Assembly: GCF_001500065.1 (NCBI RefSeq)
Contig: NZ_LQIN01000050.1
Coordinates: 62,001-126,000, forward strand
Length of the DNA: 64,000 nucleotides
Source: Mycobacterium sp. IS-3022
GTDB lineage: Bacteria > Actinomycetota > Actinomycetes > Mycobacteriales > Mycobacteriaceae
Direction of reading: 5' to 3'
The translations under genes and the position numbers were made by a program. This document shows, one piece after another, positions 8,848 to 17,513 of the stretch. The notes below the pieces were generated by a model. It saw nothing but the letters and a program-made list of their open reading frames with translations, did no database searches and was not told the origin of the DNA. Numbering within the stretch: position 1 is the first letter of the stretch; each line of letters begins with the position of its first letter.

Positions 8848-10158
8848 ATGACCTCCGTGGTAATCGTCGGCAGCGGGTTCACCGGATTCGAGTGTGCGCG
8901 GGCGTTGGCCCGCAAGTTCCGCAGACAGCGTGCGGATGTGCAGATCTCGATCATCTCGCCGGTCGACTACATGCTCTACACCCCGTTGCTGCCGGACGTC
9001 GCGGGAGGCCTGGTCGACGCGCGATTCGTCGCGATCCCGTTGGCCAATGCGCTGCGCGGGGTGCAGGCGATCCGGGGTCGGGTGGACGAGGTGGACTTCG
9101 ACGGGCACACGGTCACTTTCACCGACCCCGAAGAACGGTCCCGCGTTCTCAACTGGGACCGCCTCGTGCTGACACCGGGCTCGGTGACCCGGCTGTTCGA
9201 CGTGCCCGGCCTCGCCGAGCACGCCCGTGGCCTGAAGTCGACGGCCGAAGCGCTCTACCTGCGCGACCACGTGCTCGAACAACTCGAACTCGCCGATGTC
9301 GACGACGATCCGGGCCGGGCGGCGGCCCGGCGGACGATCGTCGTGGTCGGCGCGTCGTATTCGGGCACCGAGCTCGCCGTACAGTTGCGCGCGCTCGCCG
9401 ACGCCGCGGCCAACCAGATGGGCTTCGACCCGGGCGAGGTGAAATTCGTCCTGCTGGACCTGGCCGAACAGGTGATGCCGGAGGTCGGCGAGAAGCTGGG
9501 CGCGGCCGCACAGCGAGTGCTGCGCTCGCGCGGCATCGACGTGCGGCTCGGGGTCACGCTGAAGGAAGTACACGCCGAACACGTTGTGCTCAGCGATGAT
9601 TCGCTGATCCGCACGCATACCGTCGCCTGGGTCACCGGCGTCACGGGTGCGCCGCTGATCGAAAAGCTCGGGCTGCCCACCGAGCGGGGCCGGCTGAAGG
9701 TCACCACCGAACTGCAGGTGCCGGGACATCCGGACGTGTTCGCGGCGGGAGACGCCGCCGCCGTGCCCGATGTCACCGAGCCGGGCAAGATCACCCCGCC
9801 GACCGCTCAGCATGCCACCCGCCAGGGAAAGGTGTTGGCGCGCAACGTCGCTGCCAGTCTGGGCTTCGGCGAGGTCAAACAATACAAGCACCGCAACATG
9901 GGTCTCGTCGTCGACTTGGGTCCGCACTCCGCGGTGGCCAACCCGCTCAACATCCAGTTGTCCGGCTTCCCCGCCAAGCTCGTCACACGGGCCTACCACG
10001 TCTATGCCATCCCGCGCGGCGTCAACCGCTGGGCGGTGACACTGGCGTATCTGACCGACCTGTTCTGGGACCGCTCCGTGGTGTCGTTCGGACTGTCGTC
10101 ACGGGAAGACGCCCGGTTCTCGGCCAGCGAGGGCATACCCATGCCGAAAGCCGAGTGA
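8848..10158 (+). CDS. Type II NADH dehydrogenase-like flavoprotein
   Basis: 436-residue FAD/NAD(P)H disulfide-reductase-fold protein of the NDH-2 family, which passes electrons from NADH to menaquinone without pumping protons. The FAD site is IVGSGFTGFECA at the N-terminus, the NADH site is VVVGASYSGTELA (about 170), and the third FAD segment is VFAAGDAAAVPD (about 300), followed by TPPTAQHATRQG. The C-terminal amphipathic region expected for membrane attachment is present. M. tuberculosis Ndh and NdhA are about 460-470 residues; this one is divergent, so a different acceptor is possible. Confidence 0.85.
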   Translation: MTSVVIVGSGFTGFECARALARKFRRQRADVQISIISPVDYMLYTPLLPDVAGGLVDARFVAIPLANALRGVQAIRGRVDEVDFDGHTVTFTDPEERSRVLNWDRLVLTPGSVTRLFDVPGLAEHARGLKSTAEALYLRDHVLEQLELADVDDDPGRAAARRTIVVVGASYSGTELAVQLRALADAAANQMGFDPGEVKFVLLDLAEQVMPEVGEKLGAAAQRVLRSRGIDVRLGVTLKEVHAEHVVLSDDSLIRTHTVAWVTGVTGAPLIEKLGLPTERGRLKVTTELQVPGHPDVFAAGDAAAVPDVTEPGKITPPTAQHATRQGKVLARNVAASLGFGEVKQYKHRNMGLVVDLGPHSAVANPLNIQLSGFPAKLVTRAYHVYAIPRGVNRWAVTLAYLTDLFWDRSVVSFGLSSREDARFSASEGIPMPKAE

Positions 10159-10191
10159 TTCAAACCGGGTGAACCGGGGAACTGTGACGGC

Positions 10192-10383
10192 ATGGCTACG
10201 TATCGCGTGCTGAACCCCAAGGGCGAAGTCGTCGACACCAAGGACATCGAAAGTGCCGACGACGCCCACGCCTGGTTCGTCGACCAGAAGGCCGAACCCG
10301 AACTCGGCTGGCGCATGGAGGTCAAGACCGACGACGGGGACTGGGACTTCTTCGACAGCAGCGAGGGCGACCGCAAATACTGA
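10192..10383 (+). CDS. Small conserved hypothetical protein
   Basis: 63 residues, strongly charged, no membrane segment, with an alpha/beta pattern (ATYRVLNPKGEVVDTKDI, then DAHAWFVDQK and ending WDFFDSSEGDRKY). I do not recognise a family, but the protein-like pattern, a start 33 bp after the NDH gene and a stop 56 bp before the Nudix gene make it credible. Confidence 0.65.
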   Translation: MATYRVLNPKGEVVDTKDIESADDAHAWFVDQKAEPELGWRMEVKTDDGDWDFFDSSEGDRKY

Positions 10384-10439
10384 CGCTCGTCGTGAAACGG
10401 GCGTGCGGCGAAGTGCTGCTTTCAACCGGAGGGTGACGT

Positions 10440-10931
10440 GTGCCGAAGCTGAGCGCCGGACTGCTGCTGTACCGGGTCAGCGACGGCGCCGTCGAGGTGC
10501 TCATCGGCCATCCGGGTGGGCCGTTCTGGGCACGCAAGGACGACGGCGCCTGGTCGATCCCCAAGGGGGAGTACACCCAGGGCGAAGACCCGTGGACCGT
10601 CGCGTGCCGAGAGTTCGAAGAAGAACTCGGCAAGCCGCCGCCGCCCGGCCCGCGTATCGACTTCCCGCCCGTCAAGCAGCCGAGCGGAAAGGTGATCACG
10701 GCGTTCGCCGTGCGCGGCGACCTCGACCTGGCCGACACTTTCTCCAATACGTTCACGCTGGAATGGCCGAAGGGGTCGGGCAAGATCAGGGAATATCCCG
10801 AAATCGACCGGGCGGCTTGGTTTTCCGTGGCGCAGGCTCAGTCGAAGCTGTTGAAGGGTCAGCGGCCGCTGCTGGAGCTTCTGCTGGCGGCAATCGAAGA
10901 TGACGAACGTCTCGGGTCTCGACCGCGTTGA
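10440..10931 (+). CDS. Nudix hydrolase
   Basis: 163-residue Nudix protein that would hydrolyse a nucleoside diphosphate linked to another group. The Nudix box is complete from residue 43 to 65: G43, E49, R57-E58, E61-E62 and G64. The region before it (PKLSAGLLLYRV and FWARKDDGAWSIPKGE) is typical of the NTP pyrophosphohydrolase-like branch with WSIPKGE. GTG 10440 follows GGAGGG by 6 bases. The last 146 bp are antisense to the end of the SnoaL-like gene, so one of the two C-termini is unusually long. Confidence 0.87.
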   Translation: MPKLSAGLLLYRVSDGAVEVLIGHPGGPFWARKDDGAWSIPKGEYTQGEDPWTVACREFEEELGKPPPPGPRIDFPPVKQPSGKVITAFAVRGDLDLADTFSNTFTLEWPKGSGKIREYPEIDRAAWFSVAQAQSKLLKGQRPLLELLLAAIEDDERLGSRPR

Positions 10932-11346
10932 TCGTCAACGCGCGGCCGTGGATCCGCCAGCCGGCTCGCGTGCGCAGGTATTCGTCGTCGTAGCGCAGAT
11001 GCCACACCAGATCGGCGGCGTGCTCGCCGCGAAGCGTCCAGTGGTGGGCGATGCAGGTGATCCGGCCCAGGGCGTAGTCGGGTTCGTCGCCCTTGGCGTA
11101 CACCTCTCCGACGATCGCATGCTCGGTCCGGGCCACGGCCGCCAGCGACGCCATGGCCGCTCGCACACCGTCGCGGCCGTGGTGGCGGCGCACCGGCTCC
11201 AGCGTCCGTGGTGGGTCCGGCAGGCGCAGTTCGGCGTTGTCGGTGAACAGCTCGGCGACGTCGTCGAACCGGCGGTCGTCGACCGCCGAGGCGTAGATGT
11301 GCACCAGATCGGCCAGCGCCAACCGGTCGGCGGTGCTCAACATCAT
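10786..11346 (-). CDS. SnoaL-like (NTF2-fold) protein
   Basis: 186 residues. The N-terminal 130 form a SnoaL/NTF2-like domain (RLALADLVHIYASAVDDRRFDDVAELFTDNAEL is only its first helix and strand). The end, after VETRDVRHL, is Ala/Pro-rich and overlaps the Nudix gene antisense. ATG 11346 overlaps the stop of the LLM oxidoreductase (ATGA), so it is the third gene of a coupled operon pknF-LLM-SnoaL. Function is unknown. Confidence 0.77.
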   Translation of the reverse strand: MMLSTADRLALADLVHIYASAVDDRRFDDVAELFTDNAELRLPDPPRTLEPVRRHHGRDGVRAAMASLAAVARTEHAIVGEVYAKGDEPDYALGRITCIAHHWTLRGEHAADLVWHLRYDDEYLRTRAGWRIHGRALTINAVETRDVRHLRLPPAEAPAAAADPSTASTEPAPRKTKPPGRFRDIP

Positions 11347-12218
11347 GAGGCCAGCCCCAACCGCTGCGCGCACGCCGACAGCATGTCGCGCGCTTGGTCG
11401 ATGTCGGCCGTCGGCGGCATCGCCAGGATCAGGCGGTCCGCGCCGCGCTCGGAGAGTTTGGCCGCCCGCTCATCGTCGATCTTGGTGACCAGGTGGCCGA
11501 GCGACAGTTCGAGCGCATCGGGGTCGCGCCCACATCGCCCGGCCTCCTCGCGCATCAGCGAGACGAGTTCGGCCAGTTCGGCACCGCCGACACCGAGCGG
11601 CTGGAACCCGTCGCCGAGCCGGCCGGCCCGCCGAGCCGCCGCCCTGCTGTGGCCGCCGATGTGAATCGGTATGTGCGTTACCGGTTTCGGATAGCACATC
11701 GCGTGGTCGAAGTCGAAGAACTCACCGTGGAAGTCGGCTCCTTCCGGGCGGTCCTGCCACAGCAGCCGCAGCACCGCCAGCTGTTCGTCGGCGCGTCGGC
11801 CCCGGCTGGCGAATTCGGTTCCGCAGGCCTCGATCTCCTCTTTGAGCCAGCCCATTCCCACACACAGCCGCAGCCGTCCATCGGAGAGCGAATCGACGGT
11901 GGCGACCCGTTTGGCCAGCACCACGGGGTGGTGGTTGGGCAGCACGAGCACTCCCGTGGCCAGGCCCAGCCGATGAGTCTGCCCGGCCAGGAAGGCAAGC
12001 AGCTCAAGCGGGTCCGGAACCTCACAGTCGGCCGGCAACTCGACGCGACCGGACGCGTCGTAGGGGTAGACGCTGTCGTACTGCGACATGAGCACGGTGT
12101 GCTCGACAACGACGATCGATTCGAACCCGCACTGCTCCATATGCTTGGCGAAGGCGGCCATGAACGCCGGGTCGGCGGTGACACCCGCGGCGACGGGCGC
12201 GATGACGGCGTATTTCAT
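11343..12218 (-). CDS. LLM-class, probably F420-dependent, oxidoreductase
   Basis: 291-residue luciferase-like TIM-barrel enzyme. Typical segments are HMEQCGFESIVVVEHTV at the start, LATGVLVLPNHHPVVLAKRVATVDSLSDGRL in the middle with its cofactor loop, VGMGWLKEEIEA, and PIHIGGHSRAAARRAGRLGDGF. Mycobacteria carry dozens of such enzymes, mostly using F420. The substrate is unknown. It overlaps the pknF stop by 4 bp (ATGA), which is unusual company for a Ser/Thr kinase and may mean phosphorylation or simply shared expression. Confidence 0.88.
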   Translation of the reverse strand: MKYAVIAPVAAGVTADPAFMAAFAKHMEQCGFESIVVVEHTVLMSQYDSVYPYDASGRVELPADCEVPDPLELLAFLAGQTHRLGLATGVLVLPNHHPVVLAKRVATVDSLSDGRLRLCVGMGWLKEEIEACGTEFASRGRRADEQLAVLRLLWQDRPEGADFHGEFFDFDHAMCYPKPVTHIPIHIGGHSRAAARRAGRLGDGFQPLGVGGAELAELVSLMREEAGRCGRDPDALELSLGHLVTKIDDERAAKLSERGADRLILAMPPTADIDQARDMLSACAQRLGLAS

Positions 12219-13621
12219 GGCAGCGGCGGCAGGCCGTTGCTTTCGCGGATGTCCCTTCGGCATTCGCGCCGGGTCTGCCCGGTCTGCTGCATGCACACCC
12301 GCACGGGCGATTCCTCGGCGGCCGGCAGGGGTTCGTCGGTCGGCTCGGTGGTCACCGTGGGGCTCGGGATGTCGCCTTCGGTCAGCGACCAGATCGAGGC
12401 GCCGGTGGTCTGCAGCGTCGAGCAGTACGCCGTCGAGCCGTCCGCCGTGGTACCGGTGCTGCCAACGGGGGAGCAGTCGGCACCGATCACGGCGACCGGT
12501 GCAGCGGCCGGCGTCGCCGTCGCGGTCGTCGTCGGGGGAGTCGTGGGGGTCGCAGGAGAGGGCGTCGCCGTGGTGGTCGGGGCGGGGCCGGCGCGTGCGG
12601 CTTCCTCTTCGTCGGCGCGGCCGTACTCGAACGCCGCAACCGCGATCGCCACGACCAGCAGCACGGCGAGGACTACCGGCACGATCACGCCCGCCCGCGG
12701 CAGCGGCCGGTTGGGCCGTTTGGACCGCTTGGGTGGGGTCGCCACTTCGGCGAACCGGGTGGCGTCGTCGTCCGGCGAGGCCGCGCCCAGGTGGTGGCCT
12801 AGCGCCCTCGCGAAATCCGCGCAGCGCGTGAACCGGTCTTTGGGGTCCTTGGCCAATGCCTTGGCCAGCACGGGATCCAGGCCCGCGAGGTCGGGACGGT
12901 CGGCGCCGATCGCCGGTGGGGCAGACGACAGGTGCTGGCTGATGACGACCGCAGGGTTGGAGTGGTGAAACGGCGGCGAACCGGTCAATAGATGAAATGC
13001 GGTGGCGGCCAACGCGTATTGGTCGGCCCGCCCGTCCAGTTTCTCACCCATCAGTTGTTCGGGGGCGGCGTAGGAGACGGTGCCCACGGTCATGTTCGTC
13101 GCGGTCAGCCCGCTGATATCGTTCTCCCAACGCGCGATCCCGAAGTCGGCCAACAGGATTCGTTCGCCACCGGAGTCGGGATTGGCAAGCAGGATGTTCG
13201 CCGGCTTGACGTCGCGGTGCAACAGCCCGCCCTGGTGGGCGTAGTCGAGGGCGTCGGCGATGGCACTGATGATCGAGACGACCTCCCGCGGCGGCATTCC
13301 GTCGGGGTACCGCTCCTGCAGCAGGCGCGCCGCATCGGTGCCGTCGACGTAGTCCATCGAGATCCAGATCTGGCCGTCGGATTCACCGCGGTCGTGCACG
13401 CCGACGATGTGCGGATGCCACAGCGTGGCAGCGATGTCGGCCTCGCGCTGGAATCGCCGGCGGTACTCGTCGTCGGCCGAGACCGAGGTGGGAAGCACCT
13501 TGAGCGCGTCGCGGCGAGGCAGGCGCGGATGCTCGGCCAGATAAACCTCGCCCATGCCACCGGCACCGAGTAGTCGCACGATGGTGTATCCGGCGAACGT
13601 CGCACCATCGGCCAACGGCAT
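12215..13621 (-). CDS. pknF: Ser/Thr protein kinase PknF
   Basis: 468-residue transmembrane kinase, close in length to the 476 of M. tuberculosis PknF and recognisably similar from end to end. The kinase domain is residues 1-280: glycine loop G19-A-G-G-M-G-E, K41, catalytic D137 in HRDVKPAN, DFG 159-161 and Thr-rich activation loop (T173, T175). One membrane helix lies around residues 300-325 (VIVPVVLAVLLVVAIAVAA). A Thr/Pro-rich linker and a small extracellular domain with paired Cys (YCSTLQ and VCMQQTG) follow. PknF in M. tuberculosis phosphorylates the ABC exporter Rv1747 encoded next to it; that gene is not here. Confidence 0.95.
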   Translation of the reverse strand: MPLADGATFAGYTIVRLLGAGGMGEVYLAEHPRLPRRDALKVLPTSVSADDEYRRRFQREADIAATLWHPHIVGVHDRGESDGQIWISMDYVDGTDAARLLQERYPDGMPPREVVSIISAIADALDYAHQGGLLHRDVKPANILLANPDSGGERILLADFGIARWENDISGLTATNMTVGTVSYAAPEQLMGEKLDGRADQYALAATAFHLLTGSPPFHHSNPAVVISQHLSSAPPAIGADRPDLAGLDPVLAKALAKDPKDRFTRCADFARALGHHLGAASPDDDATRFAEVATPPKRSKRPNRPLPRAGVIVPVVLAVLLVVAIAVAAFEYGRADEEEAARAGPAPTTTATPSPATPTTPPTTTATATPAAAPVAVIGADCSPVGSTGTTADGSTAYCSTLQTTGASIWSLTEGDIPSPTVTTEPTDEPLPAAEESPVRVCMQQTGQTRRECRRDIRESNGLPPLP

Positions 13622-13644
13622 GGGCGAAATAGTACGAGACGCAG

Positions 13645-14751
13645 CTACAGATCGAGCGACAGATGGCCACCCTCGGCGGCGCGGGAGATGCAGATCAACA
13701 TCAGCCCGCCGTCGCGTTCGGGATCGGTGAGCAGCACGTCGCGGTGGTCGACGGCGCCCGCGAGCACGCGGGTTCGACAGGTGCCACAGAATCCCTGCTG
13801 ACACGAATACGGCGCAGCCACGCCCGACCGGCGCAGCGCGGTGAGCAGGGTCTCGTCGGCGTCGACGTCGACGGTCTCCCCGCTCGAGGCCACAGTCACC
13901 GAGAACGCCTGGCCGTCGACGACGGGCGGGGCGGCGAACCGCTCGAAGTGCAGTTCGACGTCGTCGCGGCCGACCAGCCGCTCGCGGATCGCGGTCAACA
14001 TCGGCGCCGGCCCGCAGGCGTAGACCGCGGTGCCGCGTCGGCAGTGGCCGAGAAGTTCATCGGCGGTGGGCAGGCCGCTGACGTCGTCGGTGCGGATGCG
14101 GACGGGCGCGCCGAAGGCCGCGACCTCGTCGACGAACGGCAGGCTGTCGCGACTGCGGCCGGTGTACACCATCGACCAGTCGACGCCGAGGCGCTGCGCC
14201 AGGCCCAGCATCGGCAGGATCGGGGTGATCCCGATACCGCCCGCGACGAACAGCAGCCGCTGGGTAGGGGAGCCGTAGCCGGGCACGGTGAGCGGGAACG
14301 CGTTGCGCGGTCCGTGCGAGGTCACGGTCGTCCCGGGCCGCAGCGCGTCGTGCACCTCGATCGAACCACCGCCCCCGTCGGGGATGCGCCGCACGGCTAT
14401 GCGGTAGGCGTCGCGGAGCGCGGGGTCGCCGCACAGCGAGTACTGGCGCACCAGACCGCTCGGCAGGGTGATGTCGATGTGCGAGCCGGGACGCCACCGG
14501 GGCAGCGGCCCGCCGTCGGCGGCGGTCAACGTCAGCGCCACCACGTTCTCGTCGCGCGCCACCACCTGCCGGTCGGAGACCCGCAGCACATGCGTCCGGT
14601 CCAGTTCGGGCGGCGGCATGACTCGCCGGGTGGCGGCTGCCACCGTGGCCATTCCGGAGATCACCACGTCGGCGAACCCCACCATCAGGCTGCGGCGGCC
14701 CTGCCGCAGCGGGTTGGCCGGCAGTTGCCGATAGCGTTCCCGCAGACCCAT
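13645..14751 (-). CDS. Ferredoxin reductase (FNR-type) with C-terminal [2Fe-2S] domain
   Basis: 368-residue NAD(P)H-dependent reductase. After an unusual basic N-terminal extension of about 45 residues come a flavin domain (RQYSLCGDP), an NAD domain (GGIGITPILPML and YACGPAPM) and a plant-type ferredoxin domain with the cluster Cys in SCQQGFCGTC and a later Cys in MLICIS. This is the phthalate/vanillate-reductase layout, which feeds an oxygenase. Its ATG overlaps the stop of the di-iron gene by one base (TGATG), strong evidence that the two products work together. Confidence 0.9.
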   Translation of the reverse strand: MGLRERYRQLPANPLRQGRRSLMVGFADVVISGMATVAAATRRVMPPPELDRTHVLRVSDRQVVARDENVVALTLTAADGGPLPRWRPGSHIDITLPSGLVRQYSLCGDPALRDAYRIAVRRIPDGGGGSIEVHDALRPGTTVTSHGPRNAFPLTVPGYGSPTQRLLFVAGGIGITPILPMLGLAQRLGVDWSMVYTGRSRDSLPFVDEVAAFGAPVRIRTDDVSGLPTADELLGHCRRGTAVYACGPAPMLTAIRERLVGRDDVELHFERFAAPPVVDGQAFSVTVASSGETVDVDADETLLTALRRSGVAAPYSCQQGFCGTCRTRVLAGAVDHRDVLLTDPERDGGLMLICISRAAEGGHLSLDL

Positions 14752-15650
14752 CAAAGGTGCGCGGCGCGCGCGGCGGGTGAGGTGGCCAGGTAGGCGACGG
14801 CCTGGGCGGTCGAGCCCATCTCCTCGGGTGAGTAGCCGGGTCGGAAGTACGCCAGCGTGTTGACGCCGAACAGGGTCCGGAACTTGGGCAGCAGGCCGAG
14901 TTCGGAGTCGCGCATCCGCATTCGCTGCATCGTCCACCATCCGATGTCGTTGTTCGGGTCGGACTTGAGCAGATACCAGGTGCCGCGCTGGAAGAACGCG
15001 AACATCGCCGTCGCCGCAAGCATCATGGCCCGGATCCGGTCGGGATAGCTGTTGTGGAAATAGACCGCGACGTCGTGGGCGACGCAGCGGTGCTCGACTT
15101 CCTCGCTGCCGTGCCAGCGGAACAGGTCGACCAACGTCGGGTGGGCGCCATGCTCGTCCCAGGACGAGTTGAGCGCGAAGTCGCCGAGCACCGCGGTGTA
15201 GTGCTCGATCGCCGCGATCAGCCACAGCCGCTCACACAGGTCGTTCAGCCGCCGGCCGGGATCATCGGATTGTTTTGGCGCCAAGACCTTTTCGAACATG
15301 TACTCGACGAGGTCGAGCACCGGTGCGGGGTCAACTCCGTTGCCGACGATGAACTCTCGGATCACGTCGTCGTGGGCGGCGGCATGCGTCGCTTCCTGGC
15401 CGATGAAACCGCGGATGTCGTCGGCGAGCTTGGGATCGCGCACGAGCGGCAACGCCTCGTTGTACGTGCGGACGAACCAGTGCTCGGCGGCCGGCAGCAC
15501 CACGTTGAACAGGTTGATCATGGTGGAGGCCACCGGATGACCCGGGATCCACTCCAGCGGGATGTCCGACAGGTCGAAATGCACCTTGCGGGCTTGAATC
15601 TGGACTGGCCCTGGATCGATCTCCCGGGCGAAGCGGCGTGGTCGCAGCAT
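14751..15650 (-). CDS. Ferritin-like di-iron protein (PF10118, 'metal-dependent hydrolase')
   Basis: 299 residues, mostly helical. The databases call this family a predicted metal-dependent hydrolase. The sequence shows a textbook di-iron carboxylate ligand set: E56, E86-x2-H89, E149 and E184-x2-H187. That is the pattern of ferritin-like oxygenases and desaturases. The gene is followed, with a one-base overlap, by a dedicated ferredoxin reductase. I infer an O2-using oxygenase or desaturase, perhaps on a lipid, since a PlsC-like acyltransferase is divergent from it. No biochemical role is known to me. Confidence 0.85.
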   Translation of the reverse strand: MLRPRRFAREIDPGPVQIQARKVHFDLSDIPLEWIPGHPVASTMINLFNVVLPAAEHWFVRTYNEALPLVRDPKLADDIRGFIGQEATHAAAHDDVIREFIVGNGVDPAPVLDLVEYMFEKVLAPKQSDDPGRRLNDLCERLWLIAAIEHYTAVLGDFALNSSWDEHGAHPTLVDLFRWHGSEEVEHRCVAHDVAVYFHNSYPDRIRAMMLAATAMFAFFQRGTWYLLKSDPNNDIGWWTMQRMRMRDSELGLLPKFRTLFGVNTLAYFRPGYSPEEMGSTAQAVAYLATSPAARAAHL

Positions 15651-15744
15651 GTCAGCCTCCTGTCGAAGCCCTTTGTACGCAGTCTAAAAGAGGTAACTGG
15701 GAACGCAGGTTTCAGGTTCGCGCGCGCTGTCAATATGTTCGTTC

Positions 15745-16590
15745 ATGGCGGGGATCGAGAGTGTTCTCGAGTGGGCCAAGCAGCAGGTGGCGGCCCGGGT
15801 TCCGAAAGCCGATCTGGATCAACGCGACGCCGACTACATCCGGGAGCAGCTCCCGGGCCTGTGGCTGTTGGCGTCGCTGTACTTCCGCGCCGACGTCCGC
15901 GGCTTGGACCGCATTCCCGCCGACGGGCCGGTGCTGCTGGTGGGCAACCACAGCGGAGGCAACCTGCCCCCCGACACCTTCGTCTTCACGCTCGCGTTCT
16001 GCTCGTACTTCGGCGTCGAGCGACCGTTCTATCAGCTCGCCCACAACCTGGTTGTGTCGATGCCGGGGCTGGGCTCGCTGCGTAAGTTCGGCACCGTCGC
16101 CGCCAACCACGACAACGCCACGCTGGCGCTGAAGTCGGGCGGGGCCCTGCTGGTGTATCCCGGGGGCGATTACGAGGTGTTCCGGCCGTCGTGGAAGCGC
16201 CACGAGGTCGATTTCGGCGGCCGCAAGGGTTATGTCAAGCTCGCCCGCGAGGCCGGTGTGCCGATCGTGCCGGTCGCCAGCGTCGGCGGGCAGGAGGCGG
16301 CGCTGTTCCTCGACCGCGGGCAGTGGCTGGCCAAGCTGCTGATGGTGGACAAGACGGCGCGGCTGAAGAGTGTGCCGATCCTGGTGGCGCCGCCGTGGGG
16401 CCTGACCGTCAGCGACATGGTGCCGAGGCTGCCCTTGCCGACCAAGATCGCCATCGAGGTGCAGGATCCGATCGACGCCGACGACATCGCGGCCGGTGAC
16501 GACGAGGTGATCGACAAGAGGGTGCTGACCAGCCTGCAGGCCGGGGTGGACCGGCTGGCGGCGCGACGACGCTTCCCGGTGCTCGGATGA
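15745..16590 (+). CDS. PlsC-type phospholipid/glycerol acyltransferase
   Basis: 281-residue acyltransferase that would transfer an acyl chain to a glycerol-phosphate or related hydroxyl. The catalytic region is GNHSGGNLPPD with H69 and D77, so the His-Asp spacing is 7 rather than the classical 4; related mycobacterial proteins with NHSGG share this. The second motif is YPGGDYE in place of FPEG. No clear membrane helix is seen. It overlaps the next gene by 4 bp (ATGA) and is divergent from the di-iron/reductase pair with a 94-bp gap, which fits lipid metabolism. Confidence 0.85.
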   Translation: MAGIESVLEWAKQQVAARVPKADLDQRDADYIREQLPGLWLLASLYFRADVRGLDRIPADGPVLLVGNHSGGNLPPDTFVFTLAFCSYFGVERPFYQLAHNLVVSMPGLGSLRKFGTVAANHDNATLALKSGGALLVYPGGDYEVFRPSWKRHEVDFGGRKGYVKLAREAGVPIVPVASVGGQEAALFLDRGQWLAKLLMVDKTARLKSVPILVAPPWGLTVSDMVPRLPLPTKIAIEVQDPIDADDIAAGDDEVIDKRVLTSLQAGVDRLAARRRFPVLG

Positions 16591-17021
16591 GGGTGCAGCG
16601 GCGGTGCGTCATCGACGCCGACCGGGACCGGGTGTGGAAAGTGGTCAGCGACCCCGGCTGCTACCCGGAATTCATGTCGAGCCTGGAACGGTGGGAGACG
16701 CTGACCGACGACCCCGCCGGACGCGGCGCCCGCTACACCGTGCACTGGAAGGTGGGCTCGGTGCCCATCGGCGGCACCGTCGAGGTCGTCGAGTTCGACC
16801 CGCCGCGCGAACTGTCGTGGATCGGGATCACCGGGGTGTCGCAGCGCGGCCGGTTCCGATTGCGTGAGACCGAGGACGGGCGGACGAAGGTCATCTTCCG
16901 GCTGTCCTACGAGTCGGCGGGAAACCTGCTGGGACTGATCGCGGACCGGGTCGCCGCGCGCCAGGTCGGCCGCAACATGAGTAGGACGTTGGCCAGCCTG
17001 CGGCAGATGGTCGAGGCCTGA
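16587..17021 (+). CDS. SRPBCC-family protein
   Basis: 144-residue START-like fold (RVQRRCVIDADRDRVWKVV start, GARYTVHWKVGSVPIGG, C-terminal helix RNMSRTLASLRQMV). It is translationally coupled to the acyltransferase by an ATGA overlap. Such proteins bind hydrophobic ligands, so delivery or binding of the acyltransferase's lipid is possible (inference only). Confidence 0.85.
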   Translation: MRVQRRCVIDADRDRVWKVVSDPGCYPEFMSSLERWETLTDDPAGRGARYTVHWKVGSVPIGGTVEVVEFDPPRELSWIGITGVSQRGRFRLRETEDGRTKVIFRLSYESAGNLLGLIADRVAARQVGRNMSRTLASLRQMVEA

Positions 17022-17025
17022 CGCG

Positions 17026-17436
17026 TCAGGCCGGCGGCGGCGCACCCGCGCCAGGTGCACCCTGGATCGGCACCACGGGGGTGGGCGTCACCGTGGTGAT
17101 GCCGTTGCTGCCGACTCGGGGCCCGCCGGACGGCCCCATCTCGGCGATCATGTCGGCCGCCTTCTGGCTGCAGTCGAGCATCAGCAGCATGCGGCCGCCC
17201 GAGGTCATCTTCTGCTGGTCGACCAGGCACTCCGCCTGCGGCAGCACGCTGCCGAACGATCCGCCGAAGTACCCTTTCACGCCCTGCGACTTCAGGAGCT
17301 GCAGCGCCTTCTGATACGGCTCGCCGACCACGTTGTAGTTGTTCGCCGCCGGCTGGGACAGCGCGATACCGGCGCCGACGAGGGCCGCGGAACCGACGGC
17401 GACGAGCCCACCGCTGAGCACAACAAGCTTGTTCAC
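17026..17436 (-). CDS. Secreted mycobacterial protein with PASTA-like core
   Basis: 136 residues. The N-terminal hydrophobic segment (VLSGGLVAVGSAALVGAGIAL) is a signal peptide or anchor. The core (VVGEPYQKALQLLKSQGV) resembles a PASTA-like motif, with a Cys pair (AECLVDQ and LDCSQK) that probably forms a disulfide. The end is Pro/Ala-rich. Members of this type are common in mycobacteria and uncharacterised. It is convergent with the SRPBCC gene, 4 bp away. Confidence 0.78.
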   Translation of the reverse strand: MNKLVVLSGGLVAVGSAALVGAGIALSQPAANNYNVVGEPYQKALQLLKSQGVKGYFGGSFGSVLPQAECLVDQQKMTSGGRMLLMLDCSQKAADMIAEMGPSGGPRVGSNGITTVTPTPVVPIQGAPGAGAPPPA

Positions 17437-17513
17437 GGCATCTCCCTAGGTCGGTGCGGTGCGAACATATCGCAGACGGTTCGAATGTGAAACCGGAGGA
17501 AGACCCGCCCGCG

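Noticed and set aside
8803..9999. Upstream extension of the DUF2993 frame on the minus strand
   Set aside because: Antisense to the NADH dehydrogenase; DUF2993-like sequence starts only at the ATG at 8802.
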